Source: an uncultured Bacteroidota bacterium
GTDB lineage: Bacteria; Bacteroidota; Bacteroidia; 2-12-FULL-35-15
Reading direction: 5' to 3'
NCBI GenBank assembly: GCA_903847205.1
Contig: CAINDA010000028.1
Span: 96,770-160,769 of the forward strand
Length of the DNA: 64,000 nucleotides
Positions 36,490-47,122 of this stretch are shown here, piece after piece. How positions within the stretch are numbered: position 1 is the first letter of the stretch; every line of letters starts with the position of its first letter. Both the position numbers and the translations under genes were made by a program. Below the pieces are notes generated by a model, which searched no databases, was not told where the DNA came from, and saw nothing but the letters and a program-made list of their open reading frames with translations.

Positions 36490-38142
36490 TTACACAGCAA
36501 TACTTGTCTGCCTGTCTGCCTGCTGCATAGCGGCATCAAATTTTGCAGTTAATGCATCATCCCAGTTCATCAGATTTTTCATGTAGAGCAGGAGAGGGGT
36601 TTCCCAGCGTTTCACTGTTTCAATATCAAAATAAAGCGCTCCCGTACGCCTGATAAAAAAATCGGCAGGACTGCAGCACATTTCTTCAGTAATTGAATAA
36701 TGAAGCTGGGCGCGAAGAAGCAATGGAATAGTATTCTGCTCTTCTTTCTTTAATTTTTCAATGACAGCATAAAGCGAATCAATATTGGAACCGTAACGGT
36801 TTATCATCAGTTCGCCTTCAGCAGCAGTAAGTCCCAGCTGACGTGCCTGTATTAATTTATTTTTTACGAAATCAGGAAACCCAGCAGCACCTCCTGATTT
36901 TCCTCCCGAAAGCGCAATGTTTTCAGTAGTGCAGGGCGGTAAAGTTTTTCCTCCGGCCTGTTTCATTTTTTTGCCAATCAGATCAACAATGCGTTCCGCC
37001 ATTTTGCGGTAGCCCGTAAGTTTGCCTCCTGCAATAGTAATCAGCCCCGTTGCCGATTCAAATATTTCATCCTTGCGCGAAATCTCAGATGGCCCTTTAC
37101 CAGGCTTCTGGATAAGAGGCCGCAGACCAGCCCATGTTGATTCAATATCATCAGCAGAAATAGTTGCTGTCGGAAAAATATCATTCACGCATTTCAAAAG
37201 GTAGGTAATGTCTTCCGCTGTAACCTTCGGGTTTGTTATATCTCCCGAGTAAAATGTATCGGTAGTACCGATGTAAGTTTTGCCTTCGCGTGGAATTACA
37301 AATATCATCCGCTTATCATAGGTATCAAAATAAGACGATTGTTTTAAAGGAAGTTTCTGCCCGCTCACCACAATATGAACTCCTTTTGTAATGTGCAGTT
37401 TAGAGGCTTCTTCGGGTTTATCCAAACGATCTACATCATCAACCCATGGCCCTGCGGCATTTACAATATATTTTGCATGAAGCTCTGAAATTTTTCCGTT
37501 AAACTGATCCTGCACTTTTAAGCCTGAGACAACGCCGTTTGTATAAAGAAATGAAACTGCCTTCATATAACTTACCGCTGAAGCGCCTCTGTTCACGGCT
37601 TCTTTCATTACTTCAATAGTAAGCCTTGCATCATCGGTACGGTATTCATAAAAAAGAACACCGCCTAATAAATTATCTTTCCGCAGCAGCGGTTCTGCAG
37701 CAATGGTTTCTGCTTTGCTTAATACTCGGTGCTTCTCGGCTTTTTTAACGCCTGCCAGAAATTCATAAATAGTCATTCCTAAACGCGCAGTAAATATGCT
37801 TAATGAACCGCCTGTTACAATCGGCAGCAGCAGCTGTTCTGGTTTTGTAAGATGAGGTGCATTGTGATGAACGATAGCCCGCTCTTTGCCTACTTCAGCG
37901 ACAAGCTTAAATTCCATCTGCTTTAAATATCTTAATCCGCCGTGAATAAGCTTTGTAGAACGGCTGGAAGTGCCGGCCGCAAAATCCTGCATTTCTATCA
38001 ATGCTGTTTTCATGCCTCGTGCCGAAGCATCAAGAGCAATGCCTGCCCCTGTAATTCCTCCTCCTATCACAATTAAATCGAAAGAGGAAGTGCTCATTTC
38101 ATCAATAATGGAGGATCTGTTTTTTGCAGAAAATGAAGTCAA
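36490..38142 (-). CDS. glpD: Aerobic glycerol-3-phosphate dehydrogenase
   Basis: A 550-residue FAD enzyme oxidising glycerol 3-phosphate to dihydroxyacetone phosphate at the inner membrane and feeding electrons to quinone. The FAD fold is FDLIVIGGGITGAGIALDAS; GTSSRSTKLIHGGLRYLKQ and AAGPWVDDVD are family motifs, with GGKLTGYRKMAE in the C-terminal part. The start used is TTG at 38142, because the residues before the FAD motif (NRSSIIDEMSTSS) align with the usual N-terminus; an ATG at 38097 is the alternative. It is the last gene of the glp block. Confidence 0.95.
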   Translation of the reverse strand: MTSFSAKNRSSIIDEMSTSSFDLIVIGGGITGAGIALDASARGMKTALIEMQDFAAGTSSRSTKLIHGGLRYLKQMEFKLVAEVGKERAIVHHNAPHLTKPEQLLLPIVTGGSLSIFTARLGMTIYEFLAGVKKAEKHRVLSKAETIAAEPLLRKDNLLGGVLFYEYRTDDARLTIEVMKEAVNRGASAVSYMKAVSFLYTNGVVSGLKVQDQFNGKISELHAKYIVNAAGPWVDDVDRLDKPEEASKLHITKGVHIVVSGQKLPLKQSSYFDTYDKRMIFVIPREGKTYIGTTDTFYSGDITNPKVTAEDITYLLKCVNDIFPTATISADDIESTWAGLRPLIQKPGKGPSEISRKDEIFESATGLITIAGGKLTGYRKMAERIVDLIGKKMKQAGGKTLPPCTTENIALSGGKSGGAAGFPDFVKNKLIQARQLGLTAAEGELMINRYGSNIDSLYAVIEKLKKEEQNTIPLLLRAQLHYSITEEMCCSPADFFIRRTGALYFDIETVKRWETPLLLYMKNLMNWDDALTAKFDAAMQQADRQTSIAV

Positions 38143-38174
38143 TGTATTTTTAATTTTAAACGAAAATTAATTAA

Positions 38175-39359
38175 TTAGAAAGATCTGATAGGGCGGTAAT
38201 AATAAGCAAAGTCCTTATTCAAATAATCTTGAAAACCAAAGTCGAAATGCTGGTACCATGCAAATAGGTCATCAAACTCTGAAGAGCTCCAGTAATAGCC
38301 GTGCTCATAACCGCCGATATTATCCTTTTGCAGATACAATAAATTCAATTCAGCTTTTGAAGGCAGATACCAGTCGCTGTATCCATTCAATACAAGGTCA
38401 CTGCATAAGCGTGCTGCTATAGCGTTTGAATTGCAGGTTTTAACAATAGCTTTTGTATTATCTCTTCCTGTTCCTAAGTCAACACTAGTTTCATCTACTG
38501 CAAGTTTTGAACATCCCCATTTCACGCGCTGGCTGTCACCGTAATCAAATGAAGCAACTAAACCGTGTTCGCCGGTTTCATCAATATAAAATATAATCCC
38601 CCCCCCGTAACTCTGTCCTATCGCAAGTTTAGCCGTAGAAGCTGCCACAGCAGCAGCCAGCTTTTGATTGCTTACCCTGATTGAAACAACAAACTTTGCT
38701 AATGTTGTAATTTTGCTGGTGTTGGGAAGACCTGAGATGGTTGTTTTTGCAGGCAGCTGCGGTATTTTGGGAATGATGTCAATTAGGTTGCTCAGGCATG
38801 AAATTTTAATTGCATAGCTCACAGGCTGCCCAGATTTAATTCCTGAATTAATTATTCCAATCAGGTTTCCAAAGTTATCAAACAAAGGGCCGCCGGCATT
38901 GCCTGGTTCTACTCCGCATGAAATTTGATACATGGTAAGATCATTTTGAAAGCCCGATTTTGAGCTGATGATGCCGTTTGCAGTCTGAACATCTTCAGTC
39001 GGCGACCCAATCTGAGGATAACCCATTGCGAATATTTTTTCTCCTTCTTTTATTGATTTCAAGGGAAAAGCAAATGGTGCAGCTCCAATTGTTTTAACAG
39101 CAGGGTCCTCAATCTTCAGTATCTCCAGGTTGTTCAGCGGATCGGCCTTTACTGAAATTGCAGGAAATGTTTTTTTTACTCCGTCAATAAAAACATCAAC
39201 TTCAAAATGATAGCCTTCTTCTAGTGCATGATTGTTTGTTGCTATATAACCTTCAGGCGACAAAAGAATCCCGCTGGCGCTCCAGACTGCTTTAGTCTGC
39301 GCCTTAACAAAAAGCGCTGTGCAGAAAAGGAAGAGAAATACTTTAAATTTTAATTTCAT
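38175..39359 (-). CDS. Inactive trypsin-like (HtrA-fold) protein fused to a DUF1566/Lcl domain
   Basis: A 394-residue secreted protein (signal ending FVKAQ). Residues about 20-200 follow the HtrA/trypsin-like fold: IATNNHALEEG holds the His, but the Asp position reads NNLEILKI (Asn) and the nucleophile loop reads EPGNAGGPLFD, where GNSGGPL is expected. The DNA codon is GCC (Ala), so Ser is missing and peptidase activity is not expected. Residues about 250-394 form a DUF1566/Lcl-type domain (GGGIIFYIDETGEHGLVA...GYSDWYLPSKAELNLLY...YWSSSE). It sits between glpK and glpD. Probably a binding protein. Confidence 0.85.
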   Translation of the reverse strand: MKLKFKVFLFLFCTALFVKAQTKAVWSASGILLSPEGYIATNNHALEEGYHFEVDVFIDGVKKTFPAISVKADPLNNLEILKIEDPAVKTIGAAPFAFPLKSIKEGEKIFAMGYPQIGSPTEDVQTANGIISSKSGFQNDLTMYQISCGVEPGNAGGPLFDNFGNLIGIINSGIKSGQPVSYAIKISCLSNLIDIIPKIPQLPAKTTISGLPNTSKITTLAKFVVSIRVSNQKLAAAVAASTAKLAIGQSYGGGIIFYIDETGEHGLVASFDYGDSQRVKWGCSKLAVDETSVDLGTGRDNTKAIVKTCNSNAIAARLCSDLVLNGYSDWYLPSKAELNLLYLQKDNIGGYEHGYYWSSSEFDDLFAWYQHFDFGFQDYLNKDFAYYYRPIRSF

Positions 39360-39389
39360 TTTTTGGGGGTTAAAAAGTTTAATTTATTT

Positions 39390-40987
<1,598 letters not shown>

Positions 40988-41132
40988 TTATGAGGCTTAC
41001 AAATGTAATTAAATCCTTGTGTTTATAAAATCTTTATCGATTAAGATTTAGAGGAGAATTGAATAAATATTTCTGCAGGTTTTCTGCTTGAGGAAATAAA
41101 TTATTGGAAGAGTGAAGTTGAGGATATTTTTT

Positions 41133-41222
41133 GCCGCGAAGGCGCAAAGACGCAAAGTTTTTTTTAGGTAAAGATTTCTTCTTTGTGTTTTTCTCTTTGC
41201 GTCTTGGCGCCTTTGCGAGGGA
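41133..41222. repeat. CTTTGCG-word inverted repeat between glpF and glpK
   Basis: The left arm (41133-41157) reads GCGAAGGCGCAAAGACGCAAAG and the right arm (41195-41220) is its near reverse complement. Each arm is three degenerate copies of a CTTTGCG word. Small open frames on both strands come only from the repeat. The CTTTGCG type of intergenic repeat is familiar from several phyla. Confidence 0.8.
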
Positions 41223-41252
41223 CTTTTTTTATTTACAAATGAAAAATTCTTA

Positions 41253-42062
41253 TTATTTTTTATCCTCAGAAACAGAACGGCCTTCTTTAACAACTGCCAT
41301 TATTATTATTATCAAAACAATTGGTGCAATCACCCATAACAGCATACTGACTTCCTGCTTGAACAATGCTTTGTAAACTAATGCTCCTAGGATACCTCCT
41401 AATATCGGCCCTATAACCGGGATCCATGCGTATCCCCAGTCAGATTTGCCTTTTCCGATAATGGGGAGTAGAAAATGGGCAATACGCGGCCCAAGATCAC
41501 GTGCAGGATTAATAGCATAGCCTGTTGTCCCGCCAAGGGATAAACCGATTGCCACAATAAAACCGCCTATCACCAAAGGAGTTAAACCTTCTGAAAATTT
41601 GTTGGCACCAATTGCCGACAATCCGAATAATAAAATAAAGGTTCCGATAATTTCACTGAGCAGGTTAGCCCAAGTTTTGCGGATAGCAGGCCCTGTTGCA
41701 AATACAGCCAGCTGTGTTCCCTGATCTTTAGTTTCTTTCCAATGCGGTAAATATTGAAGCCAGACAATAACACCACCGATAAATGCGCCGCAGAGCTGGG
41801 CAAAAATATAGAGCGGCACTTTTTCCCAGGCAAAATCACCTGCGCAGGCTAATGCAATTGTAACAGCTGGATTGATATGCGCCCCGCTGATGCTGCCTAC
41901 AGCATAAATAGCAAAAGCAACTGCAAGACCCCATCCGGTTGTAATCACTATCCATCCCGAATTTTCTGATTTAGTTCCTTTTAATATAACCCCTGCAACC
42001 ACCCCGCCTCCAAAAATAATTAATAACATTGTTCCGATAAATTCTCCTAGAAATGCTGACAT
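41253..42062 (-). CDS. glpF: MIP-family glycerol uptake facilitator
   Basis: A 269-residue aquaporin-fold channel. The two half-helix signatures are SGAHINPAVTIALA and GYAINPARDLGPR; Asp after the second NPAR is the mark of glycerol facilitators rather than strict water channels. Six transmembrane helices are visible (first: LGEFIGTMLLIIFGGGVVAGVIL). It sits upstream of glpK in transcription order, so uptake and phosphorylation are linked. Confidence 0.94.
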   Translation of the reverse strand: MSAFLGEFIGTMLLIIFGGGVVAGVILKGTKSENSGWIVITTGWGLAVAFAIYAVGSISGAHINPAVTIALACAGDFAWEKVPLYIFAQLCGAFIGGVIVWLQYLPHWKETKDQGTQLAVFATGPAIRKTWANLLSEIIGTFILLFGLSAIGANKFSEGLTPLVIGGFIVAIGLSLGGTTGYAINPARDLGPRIAHFLLPIIGKGKSDWGYAWIPVIGPILGGILGALVYKALFKQEVSMLLWVIAPIVLIIIIMAVVKEGRSVSEDKK

Positions 42063-42114
42063 GTTTTTTTGTTTTAGAGTTTATATTTTTATGAAAATTA
42101 AAGATAATATCAAT

Positions 42115-42187
42115 TTGTTAATTTGAAAATGTACTAATTTGAAAATTAATCGGCACATTTTCAAATCAGCACATTTTTACATTTTTT
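42115..42187. repeat. Inverted repeat of an AATTTGAAAATGT word between glpQ and glpF
   Basis: The left arm (42115-42146) has two copies of TAATTTGAAAAT-like words and the right arm (42153-42187) has CACATTTTCAAATCAGCACA, the reverse complement type. It lies between the stop of glpQ and the start of glpF on the minus strand. Confidence 0.65.
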
Positions 42188-42189
42188 GA

Positions 42190-43095
42190 TTATTTCAGCT
42201 GTTCAAATAAATTAGGATAATCAGTTATAATTCCGTCAACGCCCATCTGTTTTAGTTCTTTCATTTTTGGAAGATCGTCCACTGTCCAGGGAATTAATTT
42301 AATGCCTGAATCTTTACATTCTTTTACAATTTCTGCTGTTACTGTTGCGTAATCAGGCGAGTAAATTGTCGGTGTAAATCCTAAATCTTTTAAGCGTTCG
42401 GTAAAAGACTTGATTGTGGGAGGTTCAAATAAATAGGCTGTTCTGATCGCCGGGTATTTTTTATGAAGATATTGCAGCGTGCGGATGTCGAACGATTGAA
42501 TAATCACGCGTTCTTCAATTTTTTTTTCTTTTATAAGAGATATTATCATCTCTACAAACTCTTCCGGTCCGGGATGATAAATGTTATCCGTTTCTGGTTT
42601 GCTTTTTGTTTCAATATTGTATTGAATCGACGGTAAAGACTTTGCTTTTGTATATGCCTCAGCACTGTCTATTACATCGCTCAATTTAGGTTTGTGAGCT
42701 TTCATTTTCTGTTGCTGCGGAAAGCGGGGGTGAGGCTTCATACCGACATCAAACTGCAGGGTTTGCTCATACGTCATTTCATAAATATTAAATGATTTTT
42801 CATCGCTTTCATTTATAAAACTGCCGTCGGCTTTGGTTGTAATTTCATGATTAAAAAACGGTTCATGGCTGATGATAATCTGTTTATCTTTTGTGATAAC
42901 AGCATCCATTTCAAGTGTAGTTACTCCAAGGTCAATAGCTTTTTTAAAAGCTGGTATTGTGTTTTCCGGCATCAGCCCTCTGCAGCCGCGATGTCCTTCT
43001 TTATCAAAAGCAGCAACCGCTGAAGAATCTTTTGGAGCAGGGGCTGTGGAGCAGGAAAGAAGTATGCAGCTAATAAGAATAGAAATTTGTTTCAT
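42190..43095 (-). CDS. glpQ: Glycerophosphodiester phosphodiesterase, lipoprotein
   Basis: A 301-residue GDPD-family TIM barrel. The lipoprotein signal has its Cys about residue 15 (ILLSCS). The catalytic opening is GHRGCRGLMPENTIPAF, followed by TTLEMDAVITKDKQIIISHEPFFN, giving the His and Glu/Asp residues of the family. It hydrolyses glycerophosphodiesters to glycerol 3-phosphate and an alcohol. As the first gene of the glp group, it would supply substrate for glpF, glpK and glpD. The gene symbol follows function; ugpQ-type naming is also possible. Confidence 0.9.
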   Translation of the reverse strand: MKQISILISCILLSCSTAPAPKDSSAVAAFDKEGHRGCRGLMPENTIPAFKKAIDLGVTTLEMDAVITKDKQIIISHEPFFNHEITTKADGSFINESDEKSFNIYEMTYEQTLQFDVGMKPHPRFPQQQKMKAHKPKLSDVIDSAEAYTKAKSLPSIQYNIETKSKPETDNIYHPGPEEFVEMIISLIKEKKIEERVIIQSFDIRTLQYLHKKYPAIRTAYLFEPPTIKSFTERLKDLGFTPTIYSPDYATVTAEIVKECKDSGIKLIPWTVDDLPKMKELKQMGVDGIITDYPNLFEQLK

Positions 43096-43211
43096 GTTTT
43101 ATATATCCGGCTGATGATGAAAAATATTTATTTTGAGGAGCAAAGATATAATTTATTTAATCTCAGATTTGATGAATTGCCTTAGGCAGGCTGTTTTCAA
43201 ATGTAATACGA

Positions 43212-44111
43212 TCATTTTGCAACAAAAGGGATTTCAATTTTTTTAGTTTTATCCAACTTAATATTCACGAAATTTACAATGCTTCCGGCCTCTCCGCTTG
43301 TTGCCAGTTTGTATTCATCATTGAAGATAGCATTTGAACCGCTTCCTTTTGGAATTTGAAATAAATCATATGCGTAAGTGATCTGCTGTTCGACTGCTGT
43401 GAGAGAAGTTATCTCAATAGTCAGCTTATTATTTCCGTTATTTACGAACAGGGCTTTGTTGGAAGAACTGCCGGTGGGGTTAGATTCCGTTATGGATTCA
43501 AGAGCACTGCCGTTCAGATATACCTTAAAAATGGCATTGCCCTTTGAATAAAAACTGATTTGGTAATCATTGGAAAGTTTGTTTATGACTTTCAGCTGCT
43601 CAAGACTGGGAAGATCATCATCCTTAACCAGCCAGCTGTTATTTATATAAACATATTTCAGAATGCTGGTGTTTTTCGGATCATTATACCGCATAATAGT
43701 TACGGAGCAGCAATTATTAACACAGCTGTATCCGGTAATCATATCATCTTTTATCGCAGCTAAATCTTTTGCCTGTCCGCTAATAACCATTTCCTCATCC
43801 ATCTTCCTCAATTGTTTAATCACTTCAAGCTGATCATGAGAAAAAGTTTTTTTTACAAAAGCAAAGTCCTTTTTAACTGCAGCCTCACGCAGGTCTTTGA
43901 AAAAGGCTGAGAATTGAGGTTTTAGATCATTCGTTTCACGTTTCGCCTCTAGGTTACTATTTTTATTCAGGGCAGTTTTTTTTATATAATAACAATAAGT
44001 GTATGAAGGAGTAAGTATTGCAAAAGAGATTAATATAATACAAAATAATTTCCTCTTAGTTCCTTTGTTTTGTTTCTTTACGAATTGTTGCCTGCAATTA
44101 AGATTTATCAT
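43212..44111 (-). CDS. Membrane-anchored protein of unknown function
   Basis: A protein with start taken at ATG 44111 (299 residues). The open frame continues upstream to 44303, but that extension would translate the terminator of the preceding gene at 44202-44238, so it is rejected. The N-terminus is short and basic with one transmembrane helix (LFCIILISFAILTPSYTYCYYI); the rest is periplasmic. It has a helical region (KDLREAAVKKDFAFVKKTF), then beta-rich parts with YDPKNTSILKYVYINNSW-like strands. No family is recognised. Confidence 0.65.
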   Translation of the reverse strand: MINLNCRQQFVKKQNKGTKRKLFCIILISFAILTPSYTYCYYIKKTALNKNSNLEAKRETNDLKPQFSAFFKDLREAAVKKDFAFVKKTFSHDQLEVIKQLRKMDEEMVISGQAKDLAAIKDDMITGYSCVNNCCSVTIMRYNDPKNTSILKYVYINNSWLVKDDDLPSLEQLKVINKLSNDYQISFYSKGNAIFKVYLNGSALESITESNPTGSSSNKALFVNNGNNKLTIEITSLTAVEQQITYAYDLFQIPKGSGSNAIFNDEYKLATSGEAGSIVNFVNIKLDKTKKIEIPFVAK

Positions 44112-44201
44112 TTTTACTTTGCTTATGTGAGCCTCAAAGTTAGCAGCATTTCCCCAAAAAAAAGAGCTTGTGGTGATTAAAAAATCGGATATGCCTAAAA
44201 T

Positions 44202-44238
44202 AAAAAACACCCCGTAGATTTTACCTGCAGGGTGTTTT
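44202..44238 (-). terminator. Terminator of the small YXWVPGHW protein gene
   Basis: The arms AAAACACCC (44204-44212) and GGGTGTTTT (44230-44238) form the base of a stem extended by CGTAG/CTGCA-type pairing. Read on the minus strand, a T-run follows. Confidence 0.8.
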
Positions 44239-44253
44239 GTTTTGTTTTTGAAA

Positions 44254-44553
44254 TTAATAAGTCCAGTGTCCCGGAACCCATATTTGGTAACCGCCACGGT
44301 CAATAATCCATTGACCTCCTATCCATATTCTTGGAGCTAAACATAAATGAGGTCTGGGAATTATTAACGGTCGGCAGTAAATGTGCGGTCTGCAATATCC
44401 ATGATCATGGTATCCATACCCGCCCCTTTCTTGATATCCATATCCGCCTCTTTCATGATGCCTGTATTCGCCTCTTCCATGATCAAATGTTGTATTTGCA
44501 AATGTAAATTGGCAGACTGCCGCCAGAATTACTGTTATCAATAGCTTTTTCAT
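44254..44553 (-). CDS. Small secreted Gly/His/Tyr-rich protein with GYQIWVPGHW ending
   Basis: A 99-residue protein with a clean signal peptide (LLITVILAAVCQFTFANT). The mature part begins with three near-repeats of ERGGYGY, followed by RPHIYCRPLIIPRPH and a C-terminal GGYQIWVPGHW, the YxWVPGHW pattern of small Bacteroidota and proteobacterial envelope proteins. The many His could bind metals. Function not known. It has its own terminator. Confidence 0.8.
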   Translation of the reverse strand: MKKLLITVILAAVCQFTFANTTFDHGRGEYRHHERGGYGYQERGGYGYHDHGYCRPHIYCRPLIIPRPHLCLAPRIWIGGQWIIDRGGYQIWVPGHWTY

Positions 44554-44696
44554 TGTTTCTGTTTGTTGGTTATCAGCCTTTATTCAAGCGCTGCACCACA
44601 ATGAGAATTTTAACATCTCTTAACATTTCAATTGAAGGAGAATGAATGGAGAAAATGGCAATAAATGATTTTATAATCAGAAAAAATGAAAATAGT

Positions 44697-44966
44697 TTAC
44701 TCATAAAACTCAACTATATCAGCTATTATAGTGACTTTTGGGCAGGTGTATAAAAGTACATTCAAAGCTTCTGAGTCATAGCGCAGATTTACTAATGCAA
44801 GTTTTCTTCCCAAGGGACTTCTAAACTTTGTTTCAAAATTCTTCCTTAAGTTCTGCGTGGACGAATTTAGAACCTGAAGCATTTTATGAATTAATCTTAA
44901 GCAGCCAATGGGATGATCTGCTCCATTAATAGAAAAATTTTGATTTTGTTTTGAGGCAGTACTCAA
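44697..44966 (-). CDS. Doubtful small open frame
   Basis: An 89-residue frame starting ATG at 44966, which lies in the T-run of the upstream terminator (44965-45001). There is no signal peptide, domain or clear ribosome-binding site. The segment LGRKLALVNLRYDSEALNVLLY looks protein-like, but the evidence is weak. Confidence 0.22.
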   Translation of the reverse strand: MSTASKQNQNFSINGADHPIGCLRLIHKMLQVLNSSTQNLRKNFETKFRSPLGRKLALVNLRYDSEALNVLLYTCPKVTIIADIVEFYE

Positions 44967-45001
44967 AAAAAATCCTCCCTTCCAATAAATGGAAGAGAGG
45001 A
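44965..45001 (-). terminator. Terminator of the Tim44-like gene
   Basis: TCCTCCCTTCCA (44973-44984) pairs with TGGAAGAGAGGA (44990-45001) with one A/C mismatch around a 5-nt loop. On the minus strand it is followed by eight T. Confidence 0.88.
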
Positions 45002-45022
45002 AATGACAGAAGTTATTTTATA

Positions 45023-46423
45023 TTAATAAATCATTTTAAAAAATGTAAGCACCCAATTGCGGTTAAAGTCAATAAGGGGGGCGCCGCAATGCTGGCATAC
45101 ATCATTGGTAGTGTCGGTGTAAGGGGCGCCGCACTTAGCGCATTCGTAACTGAAAACAGTTTCCTTTTCGGCAGTCTGTAATGCTTTTATGTTTTTAGAT
45201 AAAGCCATTTCATAACTTTTGGTAATCATTTCCGAATCTATCAGCTGCAGTTTTTGTCCGGCTTGAACGCGCTGGTAGGTTGCAGTTAAATAAAAGTTCA
45301 GATTTAATCTTTCCTCATTTGTATAAAAATCAAAGAGGTCAACTTTATTCAGATACAAACGGTCGAATACAAAATCGCCCGCTTCTTTTTTATCTTTAAT
45401 AATGCCTGCAGCGGTTTCCTCATCTGAGAAACGGGTTAATATTTTTTCAGGCTCACCGGACATAACTTCCATAATCTGCATAAAAATATTTGATGCAACA
45501 TCTTCTATCCGCTGGACTGAAAATAAAGTATCGTTCTTTGTGAGCTCCTGCAGCTCCTCTCTTTTTGAAAAACTGCTTCCTCCATTGTAGTCATCGGCCT
45601 GCGTGATTTCACTGAGTACCCAGTCGTAAGAGGCATTGTTTGTTAATGTTCCGCACCAGCCGCATCTGCTTATTTCTCCCATATTTAAATCAAACAGTCC
45701 GCCGCAGTTGGGGCAGTTATTAGAATTGTAAAGATTTTTATCAGCAGCTGCATCCTGCCGTTTTATAAATGTCCAGTATTCCTTGGCACTGTCTCCGCGG
45801 TATTTTTGATTAAACGAAGGATATTTTTCGCTGCTGAATTCGTCATCCATTGTGAAGCTTACTGAAACATCGGCAGTCTGGTAATTACCGTCAATGCCTG
45901 AGTTGGCGAGATGTATATTCTCAATGCTGATATTAGTAAGTTTATTAACCTGTGATAATTTGTTCATCATTGCAAACTGTGCATTGAAGCGCTGATACAC
46001 GCCGTCTGAAATCCATTTGCGTACTTTTTTTAAGTCTTTATTCTGCCACGCTTCCTGAATGCTTAAAAAAGCAGTTTGGATTTTTTCTCTGTCTAGTCCT
46101 TCAGGTAATGGCTGATTTGATTGAGGTTCATTGTTTTCTGAGTCGTCGTTTTCTCCGCTGGATGAATTATTGTTTTTCGAATACCAATAAACAATAAACA
46201 GAACTACTAAAACAATAATAACTACACTTAAACCTCCTCCGCCATATCCTCCGCCATAACCGCCGCCATGTCCTCCGAAACCCCCTCCTCCGCTGCTATG
46301 GCCTCCTCCTCCGCCATGTCCGCCCCCTCCGCCAGCTCTTGCGATAACTTCCTGATAAGATAAAAAACAAATTGCCGCTAATGCTATAACTGTTTTGTTT
46401 AATGAAGAAAATAATTTTTTCAT
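45023..46423 (-). CDS. Tim44-like domain protein with Gly/His-rich stretch and zinc ribbons
   Basis: A 466-residue membrane protein. After a signal segment (ALAAICFLSYQEVIARA) comes a Gly/His-rich run (about residues 30-64), a transmembrane helix (LSVVIIVLVVLFIVYWY) and a Tim44-like domain (about 105-240: QTAFLSIQEAWQNKDLKKVRKWISDGVYQRF). Two zinc ribbons follow, CPNCGG...CGWCG and near the C-terminus CAKCGAP...CQHCGAP. Such proteins are widespread in bacteria with unknown function. It has its own terminator. The Gly/His run resembles a flexible metal-binding linker. Confidence 0.86.
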   Translation of the reverse strand: MKKLFSSLNKTVIALAAICFLSYQEVIARAGGGGGHGGGGGHSSGGGGFGGHGGGYGGGYGGGGLSVVIIVLVVLFIVYWYSKNNNSSSGENDDSENNEPQSNQPLPEGLDREKIQTAFLSIQEAWQNKDLKKVRKWISDGVYQRFNAQFAMMNKLSQVNKLTNISIENIHLANSGIDGNYQTADVSVSFTMDDEFSSEKYPSFNQKYRGDSAKEYWTFIKRQDAAADKNLYNSNNCPNCGGLFDLNMGEISRCGWCGTLTNNASYDWVLSEITQADDYNGGSSFSKREELQELTKNDTLFSVQRIEDVASNIFMQIMEVMSGEPEKILTRFSDEETAAGIIKDKKEAGDFVFDRLYLNKVDLFDFYTNEERLNLNFYLTATYQRVQAGQKLQLIDSEMITKSYEMALSKNIKALQTAEKETVFSYECAKCGAPYTDTTNDVCQHCGAPLIDFNRNWVLTFFKMIY

Positions 46424-47122
46424 GCTTTTATAATTTAGGCTTCGTGGTAGAAAATAAATTAAATGTATTAATAGAAATTAAAATTAATCTTTTTTAGTTC
46501 AGCTTGTTTAAATTTTTTGAAGACAATTTTCTATCTCATATCAATGAGACAAAAAAAGAATGTATCAGAGGTTCGGGTATTAAAAATAGCAGAGCAAAAG
46601 AGGGTTTTTGATTGTGTGATTTTGTAAATCTCAGAAAGCATTATAAATACCGACAGGCACCTACCGGGAATAGCCATAGAGATGTGATAACCGAAGTGAA
46701 TGAAAATATCATGAGTTCTGATAAAACCAATCACGGCTTTTAACTTTATATAAACCTCAAAATGTTTTTTCCTCAGAAAAATCCAGTTCATGATTTATTG
46801 AAAAATATATTTTTAAAATAGCGCACAAGCGCAAAATATTTTTTGTTTTTTTTTATTTCAATACTCTCTCAATAAAATGCCTGCAGCTGTCAATTTATCG
46901 GCCGATGTTTCTATTGTCCGCATGTGTCGAGGCTTTGGCTTATTCGTCTGAATATATGCGTTACAAAAATCAGACTAAGCTGAGTCATTAGTGATACCCT
47001 AAAATTGGAAACTATGTAGTTTTAAAAAATTATTTCTTTTAATTACTTTTACTGCAGTTCTTAAATTTTGTATTAAACATTGTTGATGCAATTTGCGGAA
47101 CCCGCTGTCAAAACAATTACTC
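46424..47122. other. Long intergenic region, no convincing gene
   Basis: About 700 bp between the divergent Tim44-like and L,D-transpeptidase genes. A minus-strand frame at 46531-46791 has no protein-like features. A small GCGC-ACAA-GCGC hairpin occurs near 46822. Nothing else stands out. Confidence 0.5.

Noticed and set aside
41048..41376. Small frames on both strands between glpK and glpF
   Set aside because: They are produced by the CTTTGCG inverted repeat and the end of glpF.
44112..44303. N-terminal extension of the 43212 gene
   Set aside because: It would translate a clear terminator hairpin of the gene upstream; the ATG at 44111 precedes a normal membrane anchor.
46531..46791. 86-residue minus-strand frame
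   Set aside because: No domain, signal peptide or convincing start; composition like intergenic DNA.
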